Source: Alphaproteobacteria bacterium (GTDB taxonomy: Bacteria > Pseudomonadota > Alphaproteobacteria > UBA8366). From it: a stretch of DNA of 11,020 nt. The notes beneath the pieces are model-generated. The model did no database searches and was not told the origin of the DNA. It saw only the letters and a list, made by a program, of their open reading frames with translations. This document shows, one piece after another, positions 1 through 6,327 of the stretch. A program made the translations under genes and the position numbers. Numbering within the stretch: position 1 is the stretch's first letter; the number at the start of each line of letters is the position of its first letter. Location of the stretch: the NCBI GenBank assembly GCA_030743445.1, contig JASLSL010000226.1, positions 1-11,020 on the forward strand, read 5' to 3'.

Positions 1-55
1 CGATGCCGCCAACGACTTCGCCGGCGACGAGCGGCGGTCAGCCTAGGATGCGGTT

Positions 56-595
56 ATGATGACCGGAAACACAGCGGCAGCGCTTTCGCGGCCCGACGGA
101 AGGGCGAGCGACAAGGCCCGGGCCGAGATCATCGATCCGCCACACCCGCTCGGCGAGATCGTAAAGCCCTATGGCGGACCGACGCCGGAGCAGGCCATCG
201 CCAGGGCCCAGCGGATCGTCAAGAAGGCCGGCGCCGCTTATGCGCAGGTGGTCGACAACGATATCGATCGGCTGAAAAAGGCCTTCGCGGTGTACAAGGG
301 GGCGTACGTCCGCGCTCCGTTGGACGAGATGTTCAGCATCGTCCACAACATCCGCGGCATGGGGACGACCTTCAAGTACCCGCTGTTGACCCGCATCGGT
401 ACCTCGATGTGCCGGTACATCACCGAACGCCGGGAGGGGGTGACGCTCGATTCCACCATTCTCCAACTTCACATCGACGCGCTGAGTGTCGTCGTCCACA
501 CCGAAATCCGGGGCGCCGGCGACAAAATCAGCCAGCAGGTCGCGGCGGCGTTGGATCAAGTCGTCGGCCGGGTGACGAGCCTGGAGCTCTCCTAA
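56..595 (+). CDS. Orphan HPt-domain-like protein (phosphorelay)
   Basis: This 179-residue soluble protein has no signal peptide or membrane segment. Residues 91-120 carry an HPt-like signature: His97 followed by N-I-R-G-M-G, then a phenylalanine and a conserved-looking helix ending in S-M-C-R-Y. HPt domains have an H-x-[IL]-[KR]-G-x-[AG] core in which the histidine accepts phosphate from a response-regulator receiver domain, so His97 is the predicted phospho-site. Residues 1-40 look disordered; the rest looks helical, as expected for a four-helix HPt bundle. No histidine kinase or receiver gene lies in the window, so the partner is unknown and the protein is probably a free-standing phosphorelay shuttle. 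The ATG at 56 has an AGGA seven bases upstream; the ATG at 59 is an equally possible start. The family call is by motif only, and the exact pathway cannot be told from the sequence. Confidence 0.72.
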   Translation: MMTGNTAAALSRPDGRASDKARAEIIDPPHPLGEIVKPYGGPTPEQAIARAQRIVKKAGAAYAQVVDNDIDRLKKAFAVYKGAYVRAPLDEMFSIVHNIRGMGTTFKYPLLTRIGTSMCRYITERREGVTLDSTILQLHIDALSVVVHTEIRGAGDKISQQVAAALDQVVGRVTSLELS

Positions 596-633
596 GCCGC
601 ATCGTCCGCAGACCCCGAACCGCACATCCCTTG

Positions 634-684
634 ACGTCACGGGACCGCTCGGCGCGAAATGGCGGCGAAACGAAACGTCACGGG
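634..684. repeat. Direct repeat of ACGTCACGGG upstream of the SDR gene
   Basis: The ten bases ACGTCACGGG occur at 634-643 and again at 675-684, 41 bases apart, in the leader of the SDR gene. The first copy overlaps a TTGACG hexamer (631-636) that could be a -35 element, but no good -10 follows at the right distance. The second copy contains part of the ribosome binding site. This could be a regulator site, or chance in GC-rich DNA. Confidence 0.3.
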
Positions 685-694
685 GAGAATCGAA

Positions 695-1465
695 GTGGAT
701 TTGAATTTGGCTGGCAAGACGGCGCTGGTGACCGGTGGTTCCAAGGGCATCGGCCGCGCGATCGCCGAGGTCCTGGCCGCCGAGGGCTGCACCCTGCACC
801 TCGCGGCGCGGACCGAAGCGGATCTGGAGGCGGCGCGCGACGAGATCAACGCCGCCCACGGCGCCCAGGTGACGGTCCACGCGATGGATCTCTCCCATGG
901 CGACACCGTCCGCAAGCTCGCCGCCGATACCGCCGGCATCGATATCCTGGTCAACAACGCCGGCGCCATTCCGGGCGGTGACATCGAGGCGATCGACGAG
1001 GCGACCTGGCGCGAGGCCTGGGACCTCAAGGTCCACGGCTACGTCAATCTCTGCCGCGAGGTCTATCCGGCGATGTGCGCCCGCGGCAGCGGCGTGATCG
1101 TCAACGTGATCGGCAATGCCGGGGTCCGGCCCCGGGCCGGCTACGTCGCGGGCTCGGTCGGCAATGCCGGGCTGATGGCCTTGACCAAGGCCTTGGGCGC
1201 GGAGAGCCTGGACCATGGGGTCCGCGTCGTCGCGATCAATCCGGGGCCGATCGAAACCGAGCGCCTGATCACGCTGCAGAAGACCGCGGCGGAGAGCAAG
1301 TTCGGCGATCCCGAACGCTGGCCCGAAATGCTGGCGGGCCAGCCCGCGGGCCGCGCCGGCACCGCCGAGGAATGCGCCAATGTCGTGGCCTTCCTCGCCT
1401 CCGACAAGGCGTCCTGGGTCAACGGCGTGACCTTCTCGGTCGACGGCGGCGGCAGCGCCAGATGA
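695..1465 (+). CDS. SDR-family protein with a degenerate catalytic tetrad
   Basis: This is a classical-length short-chain dehydrogenase/reductase fold of 256 residues from the GTG at 695. I chose that GTG because GGGGAGA (682-687) sits seven bases upstream and because the protein then opens directly with D-L-N-L-A-G-K-T-A-L-V. An ATG at 659 would add 12 residues but has a poorer ribosome binding site. The nucleotide-binding motif TGGSKGIG (13-20), the NNAG motif (87-90) and a C-terminal N-G-V-T-F-S-V-D-G-G are intact, so NAD(P) binding is likely. The catalytic tetrad is not canonical. Ungapped alignment puts Lys112 at the Asn position, Gly140 at Ser, Gly153 at Tyr and Asn157 at Lys; the only nearby tyrosine, Tyr150, is three residues early and has no Lys four residues later. 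It overlaps the downstream crotonase gene by ATGA (1462-1465), so the two products are probably made together, perhaps for acyl-CoA or aromatic-acid metabolism. Substrate unknown. Confidence 0.85.
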   Translation: MDLNLAGKTALVTGGSKGIGRAIAEVLAAEGCTLHLAARTEADLEAARDEINAAHGAQVTVHAMDLSHGDTVRKLAADTAGIDILVNNAGAIPGGDIEAIDEATWREAWDLKVHGYVNLCREVYPAMCARGSGVIVNVIGNAGVRPRAGYVAGSVGNAGLMALTKALGAESLDHGVRVVAINPGPIETERLITLQKTAAESKFGDPERWPEMLAGQPAGRAGTAEECANVVAFLASDKASWVNGVTFSVDGGGSAR

Positions 1466-2229
1466 CAACAGGCGAGATCACCACCGAAATCGAGGAACGG
1501 GCGCAAGGCCGGGTCGCCCGGGTCACCGTCGACAACGCCGGGCGGGCCAACTGCCTCTCGAGCCATCTGGTCGAGGGCCTGCGCGACGCCTTCCGGGACC
1601 TCGCCGGGGACGACGGCTTGCGCCTCGCGGTCCTCACGGGTGCGGGCGAGCGTTCGTTCATGGCCGGCGCCGACCTCGAGGAGCTCAGGGATTTTAATTC
1701 GGAGTCCGCGCGCGCCTACATCACCACGCTAACGCAAGCCAACACCGCGATCCGCGACCTGCCGGTGATCGCGCGGATCAACGGAGCCTGCTTCGGCGCC
1801 GGGCTCGAGGTCGCGGCCTCGTGCGATATTCGCATCGCATCCGCGGGCGCCCGGCTCGGCATGCCGGAAGTGCTGTTCGACCTGCCCTCGGTGGTCGAGG
1901 CGGCGCTGTTCCCGCGGTTGATCGGCTGGGGCCGGACCGCGTGGCTGCTGTATCGCGGCGATGCGATCGACGCCACCATGGCGCTGGCGTGGGGCATGGT
2001 CGAGAAGGTGGTGCCGTTGGCCGAGCTCGACGCGGCGGTCGAGGAGACGGTGGCGACAATCGCCGCCAACGGCCCCGCCGGCATCCGCCTGCAGAAGAAG
2101 CTGATGCGCGACTGGGAGCGTCTGCCGATCGAGGACGGCATCCGCGCCGGCGTCGAGGCGCTCGCCTCGGCCTTCGAGGTCGGCGAGCCCGGCAAGCGCA
2201 TCCAGGCGTATTTCGACGCCAAGGGGTAA
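1462..2229 (+). CDS. Enoyl-CoA hydratase/isomerase (crotonase) family protein
   Basis: This crotonase-superfamily enzyme has 255 residues, the usual length for the family. The oxyanion-hole elements are visible at residues 67-71 (M-A-G-A-D) and 108-114 (G-A-C-F-G-A-G). Glu116 and Glu136 (in M-P-E) are exactly 20 residues apart, matching the two catalytic glutamates of rat mitochondrial enoyl-CoA hydratase (Glu144/Glu164), so hydratase chemistry on a 2-enoyl-CoA is plausible. The stretch after Glu136 reads F-D-L-P-S-V-V-E rather than the common G-G-T-Q-R, which points to a subfamily with its own substrate. The ATG at 1462 overlaps the SDR stop codon (ATGA), implying translational coupling. The reaction might be hydration, isomerisation or C-C cleavage; the exact substrate cannot be assigned. 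Confidence 0.9.
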   Translation: MTTGEITTEIEERAQGRVARVTVDNAGRANCLSSHLVEGLRDAFRDLAGDDGLRLAVLTGAGERSFMAGADLEELRDFNSESARAYITTLTQANTAIRDLPVIARINGACFGAGLEVAASCDIRIASAGARLGMPEVLFDLPSVVEAALFPRLIGWGRTAWLLYRGDAIDATMALAWGMVEKVVPLAELDAAVEETVATIAANGPAGIRLQKKLMRDWERLPIEDGIRAGVEALASAFEVGEPGKRIQAYFDAKG

Positions 2230-2267
2230 CGGTCCAATTTCGGGAGACCAGCCATGAAAGCCTTACC

Positions 2268-2294
2268 ATCGATCGCATCGATCGCATCGATCGG
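2268..2294. repeat. Three 9-bp tandem repeats in the signal sequence
   Basis: The unit ATCGATCGC occurs at 2268-2276 and 2277-2285, with a third copy differing in its last base at 2286-2294. The unit length is a multiple of three, so changes in copy number would add or remove I-A-S triplets in the hydrophobic core of the signal sequence without shifting the frame. Confidence 0.8.
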
Positions 2295-2440
2295 GCTCGC
2301 CGCGGCGCTGTTGGTCGCGACCGGCGCCTGCACGCTGACCATCGATCCTCGCGCAGGCGAAAAATCGGCGGCAAAGGAAGCCGCATCGGCGAAAGTCGCG
2401 GGCGCGCCTCGCAAGGACCAGACGCGCCATCACGACGGCC

Positions 2441-2500
2441 GCGGCGGCGAGCACATGCGCCACCACGGCGGCGGCGGCGAGCATATGCGCCACCACGGCG
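2441..2500. repeat. Two 30-bp tandem repeats encoding a His-rich motif
   Basis: Positions 2441-2470 and 2471-2500 are identical except for one silent C/T change at the twelfth to fifteenth bases (CAC versus CAT histidine codon). Each unit encodes G-G-E-H-M-R-H-H-G-G within the His-rich middle of the interrupted secreted protein. This looks like a recent in-frame duplication. Confidence 0.85.
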
Positions 2501-2652
2501 GCAAGCGCGGGCACATGTCCCGCGGGCGTATGCACGCGAAACGCGAGAAGATGCACGGCCGCCGGTTCATCGGCCGCGGCCTCGGCAAGCGGCGGACCGG
2601 GCGCGACCTGTCGGTCGAGGAGGTGCGTCAGGTTATGGAAGGCCGGCTCGCG

Positions 2653-2655
2653 TAG
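2653..2655 (+). other. In-frame amber codon inside the His-rich gene
   Basis: This TAG separates residue 133 (Ala) from a 47-codon in-frame continuation. One base change (TGG to TAG) would explain it, giving W-R-G-N-K in the presumed ancestral protein. No selenocysteine- or pyrrolysine-type signal was seen. Confidence 0.75.
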
Positions 2656-2811
2656 CGCGGCAACAAGCGGCTCAAGCTCGGCAAGGTCGAGGCCAAGGAC
2701 GACAAGGCGATCGTCGTGGAGGTCGTCACCGTCGACAATTCCCTGGTCCAGCGGATGGAGATCGACCGCAAGAGCGGCCGGATATCCTGGCCCGATTGAG
2801 CGCCATATAGC

Positions 2812-3348
2812 CTACCGCGGCGCCAGCACCATGACCATCTGGCGGCCTTCCATCAGTGGCATCTGCTCGACCTTGGCGAATTCCTCGGTATCGGCTCGGA
2901 CGCGCGCCAGGATCTTGGTGCCGAGCTCCTGATGCCGCATCTCGCGGCCGCGGAAGCGCAGGGTCACCTTCACCTTGTCGCCTTCTTCGAGGAATTTGAA
3001 CATCGAGCGCATCTTCACCCCGTAATCGTGTTCCTCGATATTGGGGCGGAACTTGATTTCCTTGACGTCGATCGTCTTCTGCTTCTTGCGCGCTTCGCTC
3101 TTCTTTTTTTGCTCGATGTATTTGTATTTGCCGTGATCGAGGATCTTGCACACCGGCGGACTGACGTTGGGCGAGACTTCCATCAAATCGAGGCCGGCAT
3201 CCTCGGCGCGCATGAGCGCGTCTTCGATGGTCACGACTCCGACGTTTTCCCCCGTCTCGTCGATCAAACGGACGGATTCGACCTCAATCTCCTGGTTGAC
3301 GCGCGGTCCCTTAGGCACCGGCGCCGAAAAAAACGGTCTCCTTGCTAT
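2812..3348 (-). CDS. infC: Translation initiation factor IF-3, probable ATA start
   Basis: IF-3 binds the 30S subunit, keeps it apart from 50S and checks the start codon and initiator tRNA. The protein shows the N-domain (G-P-R-V-N, then V-R-L-I-D-E-T-G-E-N and D-L-M-E-V-S-P), the lysine-rich linker and the C-domain (V-K-E-I-K-F-R-P, V-T-L-R-F-R-G-R-E-M). A conventional reading would start at GTG 3318-3316, but nothing resembling a ribosome binding site precedes it. Ten codons upstream in frame is ATA (3348-3346), with AGGAGG five bases before it, and the added residues begin A-R-R-P, as I recall for alphaproteobacterial IF-3. From ATA the protein has 178 residues, normal for the family. In E. 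coli infC starts at AUU and IF-3 represses its own synthesis by rejecting that codon; an AUA start here would act the same way. It lies 71 bases after thrS, and rpmI-rplT do not follow: the gene ends 12 bases from a convergent gene. Confidence 0.95.
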   Translation of the reverse strand: MARRPFFSAPVPKGPRVNQEIEVESVRLIDETGENVGVVTIEDALMRAEDAGLDLMEVSPNVSPPVCKILDHGKYKYIEQKKKSEARKKQKTIDVKEIKFRPNIEEHDYGVKMRSMFKFLEEGDKVKVTLRFRGREMRHQELGTKILARVRADTEEFAKVEQMPLMEGRQMVMVLAPR

Positions 3349-3362
3349 AGACCCCTCCTATT
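3346..3362 (-). promoter_or_regulatory. infC ribosome binding site and ATA initiation codon
   Basis: On the minus strand the sequence reads TAGGAGGGGTCT followed by ATA. The in-frame TAG at 3360-3358 bars any longer reading, so translation must begin between it and the body of IF-3. The Shine-Dalgarno core AGGAGG is five bases from ATA. No ATG, GTG or TTG lies between this site and GTG 3318. Discrimination by IF-3 against this codon would give negative autoregulation. Confidence 0.75.
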
Positions 3363-3419
3363 TCTCGTTTGCAACCTTGGCATTCCTGTTCGTCTGTTGG
3401 TTTTCATACAATACAGCGG

Positions 3420-5339
3420 CTATTCCCCACCGGGCACCGCCGCTTCATCGACGAGTGTATGGATCGCATCATCAAGCGCAAGGATTTCTTGATCCTTGCC
3501 GCCCAAGCGCCGCACCGCGACGGTGCCCTCCTCGGCCTCGCGCTTGCCGACGACCAGCATCACCGGCGTCTTCGCCACGCTGTGCTCGCGGACCTTGAGG
3601 TTGATCTTCTCGTTGCGCAAATCGGTCTCGACCCGCAGGCCGGCGGCGGCGCAGGCTTCCGCCACCTCCATGGCATAGTCGTCGGCGTCCGAGACGATGG
3701 TCGCGATCATGGCCTGGACCGGCGCCAGCCACAACGGCATGCGCCCCGCGTAGTGCTCGATCAAAACCCCGGTGAAGCGCTCGAACGAGCCGAGGATCGC
3801 GCGGTGCAGCATCACCGGGATGTGCTTCTCGCCGTCCTCGCCGACATAGGTCGCGCCGAGCCGTTCGGGCAGCACGAAGTCGGCCTGGAAGGTGCCGCAC
3901 TGCCACTCCCGGCCGATCGTGTCGCGCAGCACGAAGTCGAGCTTCGGGCCGTAGAACGCGCCCTCGCCCGGGTCGAGCTCGTAGTCGACGCCGGTCGCCT
4001 CGGCCGCGTTCAGCAAGGCTTTCTCGGCCCGGTCCCAGGTCGCGTCGTCGCCGGCGCGCACTTCCGGGCGGTCGGAGAAGCGGATCATGACGTCCTCGAA
4101 GCCGAAATCCTTGTAGATCGACAGCAACAGGGCGCAGAACGCCTTGGTCTCGGTCTCTATCTGATCCTCGGTGCAGAAGATGTGGGCGTCGTCCTGGGTG
4201 AAGGCGCGGACCCGCATCAGCCCGTGCAGCGCGCCCGAGGGCTCGTTGCGGTGGCACGAGCCGAACTCGGCCATGCGGATCGGCAGGTCGCGGTAGCTCT
4301 TGATCCCCTGGCGGTAGATCTGTACGTGGCAGGGGCAGTTCATCGGCTTCAGGGCGAGGACCTTGTCGCCCTCGTCCTCGGCGGTGAACATGTGCTCGCG
4401 GAATTTCTCCCAGTGCCCCGAGCGTTCCCACAGCGCCCGGTCGACGAGCTGTGGCGTGTTGACCTCGACGTAGCCCGCCTTCTCGAGCCGCCGGCGCATG
4501 TACCGCACCATCGCGCGGTACATGGTCCAGCCCTTCTCGTGCCAGAACACGCTGCCCGCCGCCTCGTCCTGGAAATGGAACAGCCCCATCTCGCGGCCGA
4601 GCCGCCGGTGGTCGCGCTTCTCGGCCTCCTCGAGCCGGTGGAGATAGGCCTTGAGCTCCTTCTGGTCGCGCCAGCAGGTGCCGTAGATGCGCTGCAGCTG
4701 GGCGTTCGCCGCGTCGCCGCGCCAATAGGCGCCGGACAGCTTCATCAGCTTGAACGCCTTGCCGAGCTTGCCGGTCGACGGCAGATGCGGCCCGGTGCAG
4801 AGGTCGGTCCACTCGCCCTGGCGGTAGATCGTGATCTCCTCGCCGTCGGGAATGGTCTCGATGTGCTCGGCCTTGAAGCTCTCGCCGGCGGCGCGGAAAA
4901 ATTCGATCGCCTGGTCCCGATCCCAGACCTCGCGGGTGATCTCGAGGTCGCGGCCGACGATCTCGTGCATGCGCTCCTCCATCGCCTCGAAGTCGTCCGG
5001 CGTGAACGCCTCCTCGCGGTAGAAGTCGTAGTAGAACCCGTCCTCGATCGCCGGGCCGAAAGTGATCTGGGTCCCGGGATAGAGCTCCTGCACCGCCTGG
5101 GCGAACACGTGCGCCGCGTCGTGGCGCAGCAGCTCCAGCGCATCGTCGTCCCGGGCGGTCATGATCGAGATCGCCGCGTCCCGCTCGATCGGGCGCCCGA
5201 GGTCCCACAAGTCGCCGTCGACGCGGATCGCGAGCGCCGCCTTGGCGAGGCCGGGGCCGATCGCGGCGGCGATCTCGGCGCCGGTCACCGGGCGCTCGAA
5301 CTCCTTGACGCTGTCGTCGGGTAGCATGATCGCGACCAT
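3420..5339 (-). CDS. thrS: Threonyl-tRNA synthetase
   Basis: This class II synthetase charges tRNA-Thr in the cytoplasm. Its 639 residues are full family length. The order is a TGS domain (about 1-60), an editing domain with H73-x3-H77 and Cys181/His185 that removes mischarged serine, the catalytic core (about 245-535) and a C-terminal anticodon-binding domain (about 536-639). The zinc ligands that recognise threonine are visible as Cys335 (M-N-C-P-C), His386 (D-D-A-H-I-F) and His512 (M-L-H-R-A). Motif 2 is at about 354-380 (F-G-S-C-H-R-N-E-P-S-G-A) and motif 3 at about 505-525. The ATG at 5339 gives the usual opening M-V-A-I; GGAG lies about 12 bases upstream, somewhat far. The gene follows the GT9 gene by 61 bases and precedes infC, a linkage widely conserved in bacteria. 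All key residues are present. Confidence 0.98.
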   Translation of the reverse strand: MVAIMLPDDSVKEFERPVTGAEIAAAIGPGLAKAALAIRVDGDLWDLGRPIERDAAISIMTARDDDALELLRHDAAHVFAQAVQELYPGTQITFGPAIEDGFYYDFYREEAFTPDDFEAMEERMHEIVGRDLEITREVWDRDQAIEFFRAAGESFKAEHIETIPDGEEITIYRQGEWTDLCTGPHLPSTGKLGKAFKLMKLSGAYWRGDAANAQLQRIYGTCWRDQKELKAYLHRLEEAEKRDHRRLGREMGLFHFQDEAAGSVFWHEKGWTMYRAMVRYMRRRLEKAGYVEVNTPQLVDRALWERSGHWEKFREHMFTAEDEGDKVLALKPMNCPCHVQIYRQGIKSYRDLPIRMAEFGSCHRNEPSGALHGLMRVRAFTQDDAHIFCTEDQIETETKAFCALLLSIYKDFGFEDVMIRFSDRPEVRAGDDATWDRAEKALLNAAEATGVDYELDPGEGAFYGPKLDFVLRDTIGREWQCGTFQADFVLPERLGATYVGEDGEKHIPVMLHRAILGSFERFTGVLIEHYAGRMPLWLAPVQAMIATIVSDADDYAMEVAEACAAAGLRVETDLRNEKINLKVREHSVAKTPVMLVVGKREAEEGTVAVRRLGGKDQEILALDDAIHTLVDEAAVPGGE

Positions 5340-5400
5340 GGGTCTCTGTCTCTCCTACCGCCCAGACTCTTTCCTATTGCCGAGACAAGGGCGCTCCCGT

Positions 5401-6327
5401 TTAACGCAAGCGCAAGGCGGCTTCAACCTCATCCGCGCCGAGTGTGGCGAGATCGTCGCGCCGCAGGATTTCCACCGCCGGCCCGCGCTGGGCGCAAAGC
5501 GCCGGGTCCGAGGCGAGGGAGAACAGCACGAGCGAGGAACAGCCGAGCGCCGCGGTGACGTGCATCGGGCCGGTATCGTTGCCGACCGCCGCCGCCGCGC
5601 GCCGCGCCAGCCCCGCCACGTGGAACAACGAGGTCTTGTCGGTGAGGTCGAGCGCGGTGGCGCATTCGGCGGCGATCTCCGCCGTCACCGACGCCTCCTC
5701 GGCGGTTCCCAGCAACACCGGCCGCATGTCCTTGGCGGCGAGGCGTCGAGCGAGTTCGGCGTAACCCGGCCAGCGTTTTTCCGGCCGGTGCAGGGCGCCC
5801 CCCGGGGCCAACAGCACGAACGGCCCGTCGAGGCCGAAACTGTCGATGGTGGCGTCGAACCAATCGAGATCCGGCGCCGGAATCGGCTCGATCCCGGCCA
5901 TCCGGAGCTGCTCGGCCTGGCGTTCCACCGTGTGCATATCATCGCGCCCGGGGTTGGCGTGCGGGTGCGAGCAGCCGGCGGCGATGCCCGACCATTCGGG
6001 CTTGGGCGATCCCATGATTTGGTAATAGAGGTTCGACCGGCCCGAGGTCTGCAGATCGTAAACCCGCGCGAACTCGGCCGCCTTGAGCCGGGCGGCGAGC
6101 GCCAGCCAGCCGCCGGGCTGCCACCAGCCGGGCCGGTTGTCGATCCAGACGTCGTCGAACCAGGAGCTCGCCTCGGCAAGGGCCGCAACCGGCGCGGTGG
6201 TCAAGAGCGTAATGTGGGCGGAGCCGTGGTGGTCGCGGATCGCCTGGAACGGTCCGAAGGCCTGCACCAGGTCGCCGAGCGCCCCGAGCTTGATGACCAG
6301 GATGCGTTGTCGGCCGGGGTCGCTCAC
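5401..6327 (-). CDS. Glycosyltransferase family 9 (heptosyltransferase-like)
   Basis: This is a GT-B fold glycosyltransferase of 308 residues resembling ADP-heptose:LPS heptosyltransferases. The N-terminus reads I-L-V-I-K-L-G-A-L-G-D-L (9-20), typical of the acceptor domain. The C-terminal nucleotide-sugar domain shows L-L-A-P-G-G (172-177), K-R-W-P (184-187) and the family hallmark N-D-T-G-P-M-H (250-256). The start is GTG 6327, whose GTGA overlaps the TGA of the upstream GT4 gene (6326-6324), so the two are translationally coupled; the frame stays open further upstream only as a shadow. Such enzymes transfer a heptose or related sugar to lipid A-core on the cytoplasmic face of the inner membrane. 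The donor and acceptor here are inferred, not proven. Confidence 0.9.
   Translation of the reverse strand: MSDPGRQRILVIKLGALGDLVQAFGPFQAIRDHHGSAHITLLTTAPVAALAEASSWFDDVWIDNRPGWWQPGGWLALAARLKAAEFARVYDLQTSGRSNLYYQIMGSPKPEWSGIAAGCSHPHANPGRDDMHTVERQAEQLRMAGIEPIPAPDLDWFDATIDSFGLDGPFVLLAPGGALHRPEKRWPGYAELARRLAAKDMRPVLLGTAEEASVTAEIAAECATALDLTDKTSLFHVAGLARRAAAAVGNDTGPMHVTAALGCSSLVLFSLASDPALCAQRGPAVEILRRDDLATLGADEVEAALRLR

Larger units (their letters stand above)
2254..2799 (+). pseudogene. His-rich secreted (lipo)protein gene interrupted by in-frame TAG
   Basis: The gene starts at ATG 2254, with GGGAGA (2242-2247) as ribosome binding site, 24 bases after the crotonase gene. It encodes an N-terminal hydrophobic signal sequence with a weak lipobox ending T-G-A-C (Cys26), then a basic region rich in His, Gly and Arg with two copies of G-G-E-H-M-R-H-H-G-G, then a domain opening L-S-V-E-E-V-R-Q-V-M-E-G-R-L-A. 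At that point a TAG (2653-2655) ends the frame after 133 residues. The same frame then runs on for 47 more sensible codons (R-G-N-K-R-L-K-L-G-K-V-E, later V-T-V-D-N-S-L-V-Q-R-M-E-I-D-R) to TGA at 2797-2799. The downstream part keeps protein-like composition, so an original tryptophan TGG mutated to TAG is the simplest reading. A sequencing error or readthrough is also possible. The His-rich part could bind metal ions in the periplasm; the function is not known. Confidence 0.75.

Noticed and set aside
497..520. A second HPt-like H-T-E-I-R-G-A-G motif in the HPt-like protein (His148)
   Set aside because: The spacing is one residue longer than the H-x-[IL]-[KR]-G pattern and it lies near the end of the bundle, so it is probably chance similarity.
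38..1468. A 476-codon open frame on the minus strand opposite the HPt-like and SDR genes
   Set aside because: It is a shadow of GC-rich coding DNA: Arg/Gly/Asp-rich composition, no recognisable domain, and both plus-strand genes have clear motifs.
3369..5324. A 651-codon plus-strand frame opposite thrS
   Set aside because: thrS is fully conserved on the minus strand; this frame is Leu/Arg/His/Val-rich without any domain and has no good ribosome binding site.
5340..5400. A possible promoter or tRNA-like leader in front of thrS
   Set aside because: TTGTCT is present, but no -10 follows at a suitable distance and no thrS-operator-like fold was recognised in 61 bases; the gene may be read from the GT4-GT9 transcript.
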